A stretch of DNA of 64,000 bases from Prorocentrum cordatum (Eukaryota > Sar > Dinophyceae > Prorocentrales > Prorocentraceae), in the NCBI GenBank assembly GCA_963575745.1, contig CAUYUJ010019083.1, forward strand, positions 112,862 through 176,861. The letters are read 5' to 3'. Positions 44,895-55,747 of this stretch are shown here, one piece after another. The notes under the pieces are model-generated. The model saw only the letters and a program-made list of their open reading frames with translations. It did no database searches and was not told where the DNA came from. The position numbers and the translations under genes were made by a program. How positions within the stretch are numbered: position 1 is the first letter of the stretch; every line of letters begins with the position of its first letter.

Positions 44895-45990
44895 CTATGC
44901 TATACGATTCCATGGCATGGCATGGTATGCTATGCGATGCGATTGAGCAGCTGGAACATCTTCACGTGACTTCGGCTTACGCTTCTTCGCCATCCTCTCC
45001 GTGGTCTCCTTCTGCTGGGCTTGGGCTTGCGCCAGCCGCGCCTTGATCTCCTGGTTCTTGCTATCGAGGTGGGAGCGCGTCGTACGAAGGTCCTGATGAT
45101 GCTTCTCGAGACTCTGGCGCTCCGCGTCGGTGCAGTCCATGTACGAGAGGTTATCATAGAAGCTCTGGTCCCACTCAATCTTGAACATGGGGCCGTCGCC
45201 CTTCGCATTGCCATCTTGGGACTACGGCTGCACTCCGTCGGAGACTGCCAGCGCCTGCGCCGCGTTGGTCTTGGCCTCCATGGCTTCTGCCAACCTCCTG
45301 GTTGCTGCTTGCTCTTTCCACTCCGCCGCTGCGAAACTCGAGCGGAGCCGTAAGAGAGATGCAACAGCTTGTTCATGTGAGCGACTCGCACTCCCGTGAG
45401 CCCCTGTCTGCCAGCCGCAGTTTCTCGACGGTATTCTGCGACGCTGCATTCTGAGCGGTGCTGTCCTTCTCTGGGCGCCCGAGCTGTAGCTTCAGCGTGC
45501 TCTGCATGTCCTGATCCTGGTTGGCGGGGATGGCCTTCCTTGGGGAGCTTGGACACCTCTGAGCCTGAGCCTCTGCCTCTGCCCAAGCGGCGCTGCGCAC
45601 CGCCGCTGGGGGAGCTGCGACGGCTGCCGGGCTTGAAGCTGCCCTGTGCGTGGCGTGCCCTCGCCCTCGTCGCGGCGGTCGAGAGTCTCATCCTCGGAGC
45701 CCTGCTGACCGGAGGGCACCGCAAGCGGCCACGGGGACTCGGGCACGACTCCGCTCTCTTCCCATGCAGCGCGGGCAGGCCGGTGTGTTCACGGCCAGCA
45801 CACCGTTCCGCTCGCGTGGCCCACACCCGCACCTGCTCCACAAGGGCTCCGCAAGCATGGGAGCCATGGCGGATGGCAGGGCACGCGGCTCCTGCCTCTG
45901 TCCCGGTCGGGGCTCTGGTGGTGCGGCGGGCCACCGAGGGCCAGGTCCCCCAAGAGCTGCGGGGAAGCGCAGAGGTCCTGGGCGCCAGCA
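44895..45990 (-). pseudogene. Degenerate Cys-rich plus coiled-coil coding remnant
   Basis: Read on the minus strand from about 45990, protein-like sequence continues through several frames. It starts with WSRCGCGPRERNGVLA then VNTPACPRCMGRE (CxC and CxxC, a possible zinc ribbon), then a Gln/Arg-rich stretch, RKAIPANQDQDMQSTLKLQL, a helical HEQAVASLLRLRSSFAAAEW and RLAEAMEAKTNAAQALAV, and finally MFKIEWDQSFYDNLSYMDCT followed by a charged coiled coil (LEKHHQDLRT, KARLAQAQAQQKETTERM). A zinc finger followed by a coiled coil is reminiscent of ORF1 proteins of dinoflagellate non-LTR elements, but no RT follows. At least three frameshifts are needed. Unrecognised family. Confidence 0.45.
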
Positions 45991-46018
45991 AAATGCTCGG
46001 GCCCGAGTTGCTCGAGGG

Positions 46019-46935
46019 ATGAGGAGGAGGAGGAGGAGGAGGAGGAGGAGGAGGAGGAGGAGGAGGAGGAGGAGGAGGGAGGAGGAGGAGGAGGAGGAGG
46101 AGGAGGAGGAGGAGGAGGAGGAGGAGGAGGAGGAGAGAGGAGGAGGGAGGAGGAGGAGGAGGAGGAGGAGGAGGAGGAGGAGGAGGAGGAGGAGGAGAGG
46201 AGGAGGAGGAGGAGAGGCGGAGGAGGAGGAGGAGGAGGAGGAGGAGGAGGCAGGAGGAGGAGGAGGAGGAGGAGGAGGAGGAGTTGGAGGAGGAGGAGGA
46301 GGGAAGAATAATAAGAAGAATAATGAGAAGAAGAGGAGGATGAGGAGGAGGAGGAGGAGGAGTTGGAAAGGAGAAGGAGGAGGAGGAGGAGGAGGAGGAG
46401 GAGGAGGAGGAGGAGGAGGGAGGAGGAGGAGGCGGAGGAGGAGGAGGAGGAAGAAGAAGAGGAGGAGGAGGACGAGGAGGAGGAGGAGGGTAGGAGGAGG
46501 AGGAGGAGGAGGAGGAGGAGGAGGAGGAGGAGAGGAGGAGGAGGAGGAGGAGGAGGAGGAGGAGGAGGAGGAGGAGAGGAGGAGGAGGAGGAGGAGGAGA
46601 GGAGGAGGAGGAGGAGGAGGAGGAGGAGGAGGAGGAGGAGGAGGAGGAGGAGGAGGAGGAGGAGGGAGGGGGAGGATGAAGAGGAGGAGGAGGAGGCGAA
46701 TGAGGAGGAGGAGGAGGAGGAGGAGGAGGCGGAGGAGGAGGAAGAGGAACAAAAATCAAGAGGAGAGGAGGAGGAGGAGGAGGAGGAGAGGAGGAGGAGG
46801 AGGGGAAGCAGAGGAGGAGAAGGAGGAGAGGAGGAGGAGGAGGAGGAGGAGGAGAGGAGAGAGGACCTCCAGGAGGAGGAGGAGGAGGAGGAGGAGGAGG
46901 AGGAGGAGGAGGAGGAGGAGGAGGAGGAGGGAGGC
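46019..46935. repeat. (GGA)n array, about 900 bp
   Basis: Near-continuous GAG/GGA triplets with phase slips, broken by an AAT-rich patch at 46303-46340. It ends only a few bases before the acceptor of the 46943 NECAP exon. Confidence 0.95.
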
Positions 46936-46942
46936 GGTGCAG

Positions 46943-47020
46943 GACGACACCCCCTCCCTGCCGGATGCTGCGCGGCCGGGAGGACTCCAGCCGCTACTGG
47001 GTGCTGAAGATACAGAACGG
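46943..47020 (+). CDS. NECAP: NECAP-like gene, exon encoding DSSRYWVLKIQNG
   Basis: Acceptor tgcag (46938-46942) precedes G completing a phase-2 codon, then 25 codons: TTPPPCRMLRGRE followed by DSSRYWVLKIQN and two bases of a Gly codon. DSSRYxVxxIxxG is the most conserved stretch of NECAP proteins, immediately before AFIGxGF, which is exactly what the next exon encodes. The 78-base exon is a multiple of three. The donor is GC (gcgccg at 47021). It sits directly against a 900-bp GGA array, so the array replaces a normal polypyrimidine tract upstream of the acceptor. Tyr-Trp replaces the usual Tyr-Phe. Confidence 0.8.
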
Positions 47021-47098
47021 GCGCCGACCGCAGCCCCGCCCGCGCCAGCCTCTGCGGGCCGCGGCGGGCGCTGTCGGCGCTGCCGGCGCGGCCGGCGC

Positions 47099-47341
47099 GC
47101 GACAGCGCTCAGGGGCAATGATAGGGGGGGGATAGGCAGAGGGGGGGATGCATCGACACGCAAGCGCCCATTGATCGCCGAGAGGGGCCCGATGGCCCCA
47201 ACTCGCCCAGGAAGGTGCGGACTCGCGGTCGGGGCCACATCGCCGATCCATCGGCGAGGTATCGCCGATTCCAGGTCGAGGCATCCCCCCGCTCTCTGCC
47301 AGTCCCCCCCCTATCGCTGCCGCTCAAGCGCGGTCGCCCCC
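47099..47341. mobile_element. ATCGCCGAT foldback element, copy 1
   Basis: Arms of about 55 bp are inverse: gcaatgatagggggg and ggataggcag with gatgcatcgac against gtcgaggcatcccccc, ctctgccag and ccccctatcgctgcc. The centre holds atcgccgat palindromes. A direct copy lies at 47778-48004. Confidence 0.75.
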
Positions 47342-47430
47342 AGACGAAACGGTCGGGAACTTTGGCTCAGCGCGTCGCGCCGCCGGTTCTTGCCCACCAC
47401 GCTTCGGCGCGACGCGCTATCCACGTCCCC

Positions 47431-47581
47431 TGAAGTCGGGCTTGTCCCTCTACAGGAGGAATAATCAAAAATAGGTGAACAAATTGCAGGGTGGACTTTA
47501 AAAAATTGAAAAGCGAGCATTGTTTGACAATTCTTAATTTCTTGTCCAAAATCCGCCTCTACGGAGACAGGCCCGACCTAA
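47431..47581. mobile_element. GTCGGGCCTGTCCC inverted-repeat element with flanking duplication
   Basis: Complete 151-bp copy of the 13951-14121 family. The 16 bases cgctatccacgtcccc occur immediately on both sides (47415-47430 and 47582-47597), consistent with a target-site duplication. Confidence 0.75.
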
Positions 47582-47777
47582 CGCTATCCACGTCCCCCCC
47601 CTCCTGAGCGTCCACGCCCCGAGCTGCTCCCAGCCCGCCGCCCTGCGGAGCGGAGCGCAGCGCCATCGGCGCGCCGTAGGCGGTGCACGGAGCGTGCCGC
47701 TGGGACCGCCGCCGCCACGCGCTGAAGCAGGAGCTCGACCGCAAGAAACCTCCCACAAGAAATCCAACCCTCAGACC

Positions 47778-48004
47778 CATGGACTCAGGAGCAACGATAG
47801 AGGGGGATAGGCACAGGGGGGGATGCATCGACACGCAATCGCCCATTGATCGCCGAGAGGGGCCCGATAGCCCAAACCTGCCCAGGAAGGTGCGGATTCA
47901 CGATCGGGGGCCTATCGCCGATCTATCGGCGATGTATAGCCGATTCCAGGTCGATGCGTCCCCCACTATGCCAGTCCCCCCCGATCGTTGCCCCTCATGG
48001 ACGC
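47778..48004. mobile_element. ATCGCCGAT foldback element, copy 2
   Basis: Direct relative of 47099-47341, with shared acacgcaatcgcccattgat, cccaggaaggtgcgga and gattccaggtcga. Arms again inverse. Confidence 0.75.
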
Positions 48005-48419
48005 CCATTGATTATTTGCGTGGGGACGTCACGCTTTCCAAAGCAGAGCCATCGACACCCAAGAAGTCCAGGGCACCCTGGAGGCAAGCAGGGTGCTTCT
48101 TGGCATGGGCCTCTACTGTCCGACTTTTGCAATCCATGCGCTTTTCCTCCATTTTCGGTCTCCCGCGCCCGATCTCGGGCGGGCCCCGGAGCCATTGAAA
48201 CGTGGTCCGGCGCGAAAAATCCCCCCCCCACACAGGGAAGCGGTCGGGACCTCGGGCCGGCGATGGGAAGACTTGCGTCGGCGGATGTCAGCGTCCTGGG
48301 CCGAACGCCCTCTTGGCCGGTGGCTGTTTCTCACGGAGCGCGTTCCACTACTCGCAACGTTCCCACTCGCAAACTCAAGCAGTTGCGGAGCGTCTTGGCT
48401 CGCCTATAGGCCCACCAGA

Positions 48420-48555
48420 GGATGTTCTAATAACCTTTTGTGTCGTGTACGACGTGTTCTTAGAACATTTCTGGCGGAGACTGCCTTGTATTAACGCATC
48501 GGGTGTATGTTCTAAGAACATTGTTTTGGTTAGAACATTCGGGGGTTCTAAGTCG
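48420..48555. other. AT-richer island with TGTTCTNAGAACA palindromes
   Basis: Contains tgttcttagaaca and tgttctaagaaca palindromes plus ggttagaacattc and ggatgttctaata half sites. No protein is encoded; function unknown. 48005-48420 and 48556-48930 hold no recognised gene. Confidence 0.4.
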
Positions 48556-48932
48556 GTTTCGTGGTAGGCCTAACGAATGCCGGGACGGTCGGTCTCTGCT
48601 CAAATAGTCCGAAACACAGATTTGATTGCCTCGATGTAGTATATCGTAAATCCCCCGCGGCGGATCCAGGCCTTGTGCGAGTTGGTACAGTGCGAGTTGT
48701 AGGTCGCGCTTGTCTAGTGTCGGGCCCCTGGGTCCAAAAGAAAGCCATCCCCGGAAGTCTTCGATCCTGGAGGCTGTCGGGTGTCCCCGTCGCCTCCCAG
48801 AGGTTTGCCTGCCTCGTGATGTGCTCCGACAGCTGCCCCTCGACCAGGGCGTTCTGGGGCTGCCCAGAGCGTCCCGAACGGCCGCGGGAGACCCGAGCTG
48901 CGGCCCGAAAGCCGACAGTCTTAGCCTCCTAG

Positions 48933-49123
48933 ATGGGGTCGGAGTAGATGGTGTCTGAGGATCGCGCCGCATCGCCGATGCATCGCCGATGCGGCTCGGT
49001 GTGGGGCCCGATTTTCTCAACGCAGACGGCGTCGCCGGTGCGTGGCCGCTGCATCGCCGATGCGTCGCGGATGTATCGGCGATGCGGCGAGATCCTCCGA
49101 CCCTGTCTACTCGGACCCCATCC
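48933..49123. mobile_element. CATCGCCGATGCAT foldback element
   Basis: Arms of about 49 bp (ggggtcggagtagatgg ... cgccgcatcgccgatgcat) are inverse at about 85% identity. The interior is tandem gcatcgccgatgc. Related in core word to 47099-47341. 49124-49510 is GC-rich with no gene. Confidence 0.7.
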
Positions 49124-49521
49124 ATCACCGCCCACCAAACCACCCCAACCCAACCCGAAGGCCTCAATTTGCCCTCCATTTCCAGTTGGGGGGGGGGTCC
49201 GGGAACATCGAGAAAACACATATGGAACCCGTACCCCCCCCAACCCGAAATTCGGGTCTTCGGGTTGGGTTGGGGAGGTCTGGTAGGTAGTCAATCCAGG
49301 AGGCCTCTGGACAGCGCGATGCTCTGGGGCGGAGCGCCCTCTTCGCGAGGGCCGCTTCGGGCCCCGGGGGCCAGGCAGAAAATCCGAGGAGAGGCCGCGG
49401 CCGCCGCCACCGAGAGAGCCCCTCCGGGGGGTGGCCGGCCCCTGGGAGGGTGAGGCGCCTCGGGCGTGCCTCTCGTGCGGCCCGATCCGACTCGATTCAA
49501 AATGTCCAGGCGATCGCAAAC

Positions 49522-49753
49522 ATTCAGAGCCCCGAATCATCAGGGGTAACTCGGGTCAGGGCTATCTCGGGTTCGTTTTTCGGGAATCCGAACCCGAGTT
49601 ACCCCGGACCCGAGTTACCCCGGATAACTCGGGCGTCCAGAGCCCCAGAATCATCAGGGGTAACTCGGGTCAGGGATAACTCGGGTTCCTTTTTCGGGAG
49701 TCCAAGCCCGAGTTACCCCGGACCCGAGTTACCCCGAATAACTCGGGCGCCCA
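49522..49753. repeat. Tandem pair of GGGTAACTCGGG hairpins
   Basis: Two consecutive about 115-bp units, each containing ggggtaactcgggt and two inverse acccgagttacccc words, starting gaatcatcagg and ending taactcgggcg. 49754-50790 has no recognised gene. Confidence 0.8.
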
Positions 49754-50789
49754 ACAAGGGGGCGTGGATCAGCGACGGGTCCCGTTTCCATGGGGCATCG
49801 CGGGTCTCCGCCGCCGAGCGAGGCGGCACCGGCCGAACTCTGGGGAGGGCACCTCCCCCGATGCATGGATTTGGCGACCGCGCGCCAAAGACATGGATCG
49901 CTAATCCATGTTTGCGCGCCCCCGAGCGTTTCCCACGGTCCGATGCGGCCCGATGCTCGCACCTGGCGCTGCCGATGCGATTCCGTTGTATTTCCGTGTC
50001 GATGCGGCCAGATTCACAGACCCCCTCGCATTGTGACACAAATCACGACGGGCGTTTTTTCGCTATTTTCGGCCTCTGGGGGCCCCTCACCGGGCTTCGG
50101 GACCTTCAACAAAAAGGACTCAGGACTCAGGATGAACAACTGGTCCCAGGGAATGGGTCCGAACGTCTGGGGTCGCGTCAAGAAAGAATCATGACGTCCG
50201 GGGTCTGGGTTCGATGCGCTTTCCGATCCGATCTGGTTTCCCGACTCGTTGCTGACTGCACCAGCGGCGCGAGAAGCCCATGCGACAGATGGTGTCGAGA
50301 GCCCTCGGGGGCCTCTGGGGAGCGAAGATCGTGCTCGGGCGGTATAGGGAGCTGTGGCCCGCGTCGTCAAGTCATCCCCACCCGTACGCCTGCGTCACCT
50401 TACGCTCTCGGGTCGGTGCATGCATCGTACATGCCAGCTCTCCTGTGAGTCCTGGACCTCTGGCAAAACTTTCGGGGGCGATGACCACACCGTTTGAGTT
50501 AGTGCGGATTCGGGGAGACCGCACTGTTTTTGGACGTGGGTCGCTCTCCGAGGATGTCTTGGGCGACTGGGGCCTCCAGGTTCCAAAACCGTCCGGAGGT
50601 CTTTGGGGAATTCGAGGCCACCGCACGGTCTGTCACCGCACCGTCTTAGGATCCCCGAACTTTAAAGGACCAAGGTCTTGGGCAAGACCAACAATATTTG
50701 TAAAATTCTCCATCCGAAGCATGCATCAGCACAAGCAGACCCTCCCAGACTGCCAACCTGGAGATCTCGGTGTCTGTTGCAGGCCTGAG

Positions 50790-50960
50790 CCCTCTTGGAA
50801 GCGTTTGACGCCCTCCTGGGGCTTGCCTGGCTTCTTGGGGCCATGTTTGAGGCCATGCTGGAGGCCATCTTTGGCCGACTTTTAGGTCATCTTGCGCCAT
50901 CTTGGAGGCCCTCTTGGGCTATCTGGAGTCATCTCGGACCACCACGGGCGCTTCAACTAC
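50790..50960. repeat. CTTGGGGGCCTC-type minisatellite
   Basis: Degenerate ggcatcttgg units of the 355-560 family. 50960-51480 is unassigned. Confidence 0.5.
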
Positions 50961-51483
50961 TGACGGTCCTCCCAGCCCAGACTGCGAGGAGGAGACTTCC
51001 TCTTGTAGAGCGGAGCACGCGCGCTCCCAGCGACCCGCATCTTAGGCCACGGTGCCCGCGGACCCCGTGTTAGGCCGGGCGGGGCCAGACAAGCCTGGAC
51101 AAAGCAGGGCAAGCCTCCAAGATGGCGTCCAGGTTCATGTTGGCCTCAGTGGCTGTTGCTTTCTCGCATCTTCGGCTTCCCGTAAGCCTTTCCGGTATTA
51201 GACTTCCTTGAGACCCCCAGACGGCCCCGAAATCCGCTGGCAAGGGCCCCAAGAGGTGCCAAGCATGCTTCCAGGACCACCCCGAGCAAGCCCCAAGAGG
51301 GCCCAGAGAGCCCCCCCCAACCTGCAGATTCGATTTGAGGGTCGGAGGGCCTGTCGTGACCCTTTTGTGGGGCCCTGTTCGAGCCTCTTGGGGCTTCAAG
51401 AAGCCCCTGGGGCCATCCTGGGCCCGAATGGGGGCACGTGTGAACATCCTCTTGGACATGAGCTCGGGGGCCACGCCCAAGAA

Positions 51484-52885
51484 GGTTTTTTTCCAACCAT
51501 CCTGTGGTGCTGCTCGTTTTGAAGAGACAGCGCCCCGCGTTCCTCCTTCCTCCCGAGGCCCCCCTCCCTCCTCCCATCCCTGCCTCTGCTCTTCGCATCA
51601 GTCCACGATTTCGGCACATCCCTCAAACGTTTCTGGCCCCATATGGAGCCCCACCGAAGGTGCCATCACTACCGCCCGCATGCATCTCCCCCCACCCAGT
51701 ACAGCGCTTCGTGGCCCCATAGGGAGCTCCACCGGAGGTTCCAGTGCTACCGCCCCCATGCGCCCCATCATCCAGTACAGCGTTTCGTGGCCCCACGGGG
51801 AGCTCCACCGACGGCCCCAGAGCTACCGCCCCCATGCGGCCCCCCCATCGAGTACAGCGTTTCGTGGTCCCACAGGGAGCTCCACCGACGGCCCCAGTGC
51901 TACCGCCCCCATGCGCCCCCCCCACCCAGTACAGCGTTATGTGGTCCCACAGGGAGCTCCACCGACGGCCCCAGTGCTACCGCCCCAATGCGCCCCCCCA
52001 CCCAGTACAGCGTCATGTGATCCCACAGGGAGCTCCACCGAAGGTGCCAGTGCTACCGCCCGCACGCGTCGCCCCCCCCCCCCCCCAGTACAGCGCTTCG
52101 CTGCCCATAGGGAGCTCCACCGAAGGCCACAGTGGCAAAGTTTGCACGCACCTCCCCCGCCCAGTGCAGCATATCGTGGCCCCATTTGGGGACTCCACCG
52201 AAGGCCCCAGCTGCACTTTCCGCAAGCGTCTCCCCCACCCAGTGCAGCATTTCGTGGTCCCACAGGAAGCTCCACCGAAGGCCCCAGCGGCACCGTCCGC
52301 ATTCGTCTCCCGCACCCAGTACAGCGTTGCGTGGCCCCATACGGAGCTTCACCGTCCTATTGCAACTGTTCACATACGTCTCCCCCACCCAGTACAGCGT
52401 TTTGTGGCCCCATAGGGAGCTTCACCGAAGGCTTCAATGGCATCGTCCACATGCTTCCCCCCACCCAGTACAGCGTTTCGTGGCCCCATCGGGAGCTTCA
52501 CCGAAGGCCCCCAATGGCAAAGTTCGCATGCGTCTCCCCCATCCAGTACAGCGTTTCGTGGCCCATAGGGAGCTTCACCGAAGGCTTCAATGGCATCGTC
52601 CACATGCTTCCCCCCACCCAGTACAGCGCTTCGTGGCCCCATCGGGAGCTCCACCGAAGGCCCCAGAGGCAAAGTTCGCATGCGCTTCCCCGACCCAGTA
52701 CAGCGCTTCGTGGCCCCATAGGGAGCTCCACCGAAGGCCCCAGTGGCGAAGGTCGCATTCGTCTCCCCGCCCAGTGCAGCGTTTCGTGGTCCAATAGAGA
52801 GCTCCACCGAAGACGATACCCAGAACTGCGGTACTCACTACTGCATATGGTTGGGTCTTTCGCCGGGCTCATTTCGAACATGGCT
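51484..52885. repeat. Composite satellite, copy C
   Basis: Head ttttccaaccatcctgtggt and ttttgaagagacagcgcccc, then about 15 units of about 76 bp with acccagtacagcg, ttcgtggccccatagggagc and tccaccgaaggcccc. The tail ctgcggtactc...tatggttgggtctttcgcc is shared with copy D. Confidence 0.85.
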
Positions 52886-53052
52886 TGTCCTCCTCCCCGC
52901 GGCTGGCCAGGGGCGGCCGCAACGCCACACTGCCAGCCACCGTTAATTGCAGGCCACGGTTTACTGCATGAGTTTGCCTATTGCGGGTCGGCTCGTGCGG
53001 TGTCCAAGTTTGCCTTTCGAACGCTTGATCCGCGATGTGACTGTCTCACCCC

Positions 53053-53054
<2 letters not shown>

Positions 53055-53087
<33 letters not shown>

Positions 53088-53088
53088 C
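53055..53088. repeat. (GT)n microsatellite
   Basis: About 14 GT dinucleotides. The words cgagtttgcctattgcgggtcggctcg and tgaatttgccaactgcaggt nearby repeat once (52970 and 53175). No gene is recognised in 52886-53880. Confidence 0.85.
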
Positions 53089-53895
53089 CACTGGCCTGCG
53101 GCCGGCGCAGGGGGAGGGGGGGAGTTCGTCATCTTTCACACGCTCGTTCTCTCTCAGGCCACGGTTCACCTCATGAATTTGCCAACTGCAGGTCGGCTTG
53201 TGGGTTGCACCCGGTTTGCCCGGCGTTTTTGTTGAAGGTCGCACGAAGCGCGGAATTGGGTGTATAGCAGTATTTCTGTAGCGTGCCCAAGACATGCGAC
53301 AGATGTTTTGGCCCAGCACGCAGGCGGGAGCGGCCAGATTTTCGAAGAGATCCACAACTTTGGATGTGTGAGTTGCCACCTCCACAGCCGAGGGGGGAAG
53401 TGCGGGGGCACTGGGGGGGCAAGGGGAGGGGCACGTCTCGAGGAAAGCGTAGACATGGATTACACGCAGGTCGTTGAAAGTATATGTTTTTTGATTCCCA
53501 GATCCCAACCTACTTTTGGCGCCTTCCTACTTCAATCAGCGAGCCTTTTTCCCTTGAGTCTTTAGCGGGCGGGCTGAAACCGCATCTACTTCCAACGCCT
53601 TCTTCCGACCGACGTGATATGAAACGCCCGTTTTATAACGCACACGTGCCTACTCAATTGCCTTGGCACGCCCGTCTTGAAACGCAGCACGTGCCGTGCT
53701 CAAACGTCCGTGTCAATACGTGGCGTGCTGCCTCAGAGTATTGGCCCACGTTCGGCGAGCGCATCGCGTCAGACCTGCGTGTTCCGTCTGCGTGGTGAGC
53801 TCCGTGCCAACACGCTGCGTGCTCCGTGGATGTGGCGCCCGCGCGCGGGATTCACGGATCCGCAGTCCACGTGAGCGTGCGCCCGAAACCCCTTC

Positions 53896-54050
53896 TGATG
53901 GGCATGTTTTCTACCACCACCACCATAAGTTGGAGTGGGGAAGGAGGAGGACGACGAGGAGGAGGAGGACGAGGAGGACGAAAAGGAGGAGGAGGAGGAG
54001 GAGGAGGACCCCCTCCCCCTCCAACTTATGGTGGTGGTGGTGGAAAACAG
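53896..54050. mobile_element. Foldback element with 15-bp flanking duplication
   Basis: Arms ccaccaccaccataagttgg and ccaacttatggtggtggtgg are perfect inverses around a GGA centre. gcccgaaaccccttc is repeated exactly on both sides (53881-53895, 54051-54065), a probable target duplication. Confidence 0.8.
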
Positions 54051-54206
54051 GCCCGAAACCCCTTCCCCCGGAAAGGGAAGAGGGGGCCCGTGCTGGACGA
54101 GCCAGCTCCCCGGAGCCGCCTGCCCCCCGAGCCTCAGAGGACCATGACGGCCTGCCAGCTCCAGGCCCTCGACGAGGTCCGCTCAAAATGGGTCCCCGGA
54201 CAGCTC

Positions 54207-54464
54207 CTCCTCCTCCTCCTCCTCCTCCTCCTCCTCCTTCTGATCCTCCTCCCCCTCCCCCTCCCTCCTCCTCCCCCTCCTCCCTCCTCCTTCTCCTCCT
54301 CCTCCTCCTCCTCCTCCTCCTCCTCCTGCGCCTCCTCCTCCTTTTCCTCCTCCTCCTCCTCCTCCTCCTCCTCCTCCTCCTCCTCCTCCTCTTCCTCCCC
54401 TCCCCCCTCGACGGACGACGCGAGCCGATGTCGCCGACGTCGTCGTTGTCGCCGTCGTTGCCGC

Positions 54465-54499
<35 letters not shown>

Positions 54500-54504
54500 C
54501 CGCA

Positions 54505-54535
<31 letters not shown>

Positions 54536-54545
54536 TCGTCGTGGT
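54207..54545. repeat. (CTC)n then (GTC)n arrays
   Basis: CTC triplets to about 54400, then cgtcgtcgtc and gccgtcgcc triplets to 54545. 54066-54206 is GC-rich without a recognised gene. Confidence 0.85.
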
Positions 54546-54582
54546 GGACGCAGGGTGCCTCTGGAGGTCCCTCCACCTACTA

Positions 54583-55678
54583 TCTTTTTTTCGCGGCCAT
54601 CCTGTGGTGTTGGGCCATCATTTTGAAGAGACAGCGCCCCGCGTTCCTTCTCATTTCTCCTCTGCCCCTTCCCCTCTCCTCCTTCTTCTTCTCCTCCTCC
54701 TCCTCCTCCGTCCTCTGCCTCTGCCTTCCGCGCTCCCATGTCGGCACACCCCTCACACGTTTCGCTGCCCCGCAGGAAGCTCCACCGACGGCTCCAGTGG
54801 CAGCGCTCGCATGGCGTACCCGCCCCTGATTCGGCACACCCCTCACACGTTCCGTGGCCCAGTCAGGAGCTCCACCGAAGGCCCCAACGGCTGCGCTCGC
54901 ATGGCGTACCCGCCCCTGAGTTGGCACACCCCTCACACGTCCCGTGGCCTAAGGGGGTGCTCCGCCGAAGTCCCCAATGGCTTCGTCCGCATGACGTGCC
55001 CGCACTCGATTCGGTGCACCCCTCACACGCTGCGTGGTCCCGTGAGGAGCTCCACCGACGGCCCCAGCGGCTGGCCGCAGCGGCTGCGCTCGCATGGCGT
55101 GCCCGTACCCACGTGGGCACACCCCTCGCACGTTTCGTGGCCCCACGGGCAGCTCCACCGAAGGCCCCCGTAGCAGCGTTCGCATGGCGTGCCCGCGCCG
55201 GCATTGGCACACCCCGCACACGTGTCGTGGCCCAGTAAGGAGCTCCACCTGTAGCCGCAGTGGCTGCATTCGCATCGCGTACCCTCATCCGACTTGGCAT
55301 ACCCCGCACACGTTTCTAGGCACGGTAAGGAGCTCAACCGAAGGCCCCCGTGGCAGCGTTCGCATGGCGTACCCGCCCCTGATTCTTCACACCCCTCACA
55401 CGTTTCGTGGCCCCGTAAGGCACACCACCGAAGGCCCCAGTGGCTGCGTTCGCATGGCGTACCTGCGCTCGGTTCGGAACACCCCTCATACGCTTCGTGG
55501 CCCCAGAGGGAGCTCCGCCGAAGCCCCCAATGGCTGCATTAGCATGGTATACCCGCGCCCGGATGGGTACACCCCACACAAGTTTCGTGGCCCGACGGGG
55601 AGCTGCCTCTGTTTCGTGTCACCTGCTCTGCGGTACTCGCGCCCGCCTATGGTTGGGTCTTTCGCCAGGATGCTTTTG
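54583..55678. repeat. Composite satellite, copy D
   Basis: Head gcggccatcctgtggtgttg, ttttgaagagacagcgcccc, pyrimidine tract, about 11 units of 85-90 bp, and a tail like that of copy C (ctgcggtactc...tatggttgggtctttcgcc). It runs directly into the TTG-bounded block. Confidence 0.85.

Positions 55679-55747
<69 letters not shown>

Noticed and set aside
44930-46759. 609-codon minus-strand frame
   Set aside because: Its first half is poly-Ser/Pro from the GGA array; the second half is a shadow of the remnant annotated in other frames.
51335-53176. 613-codon plus-strand frame
   Set aside because: Covers composite satellite copy C; the repeating peptide comes from the 76-bp units with indels.
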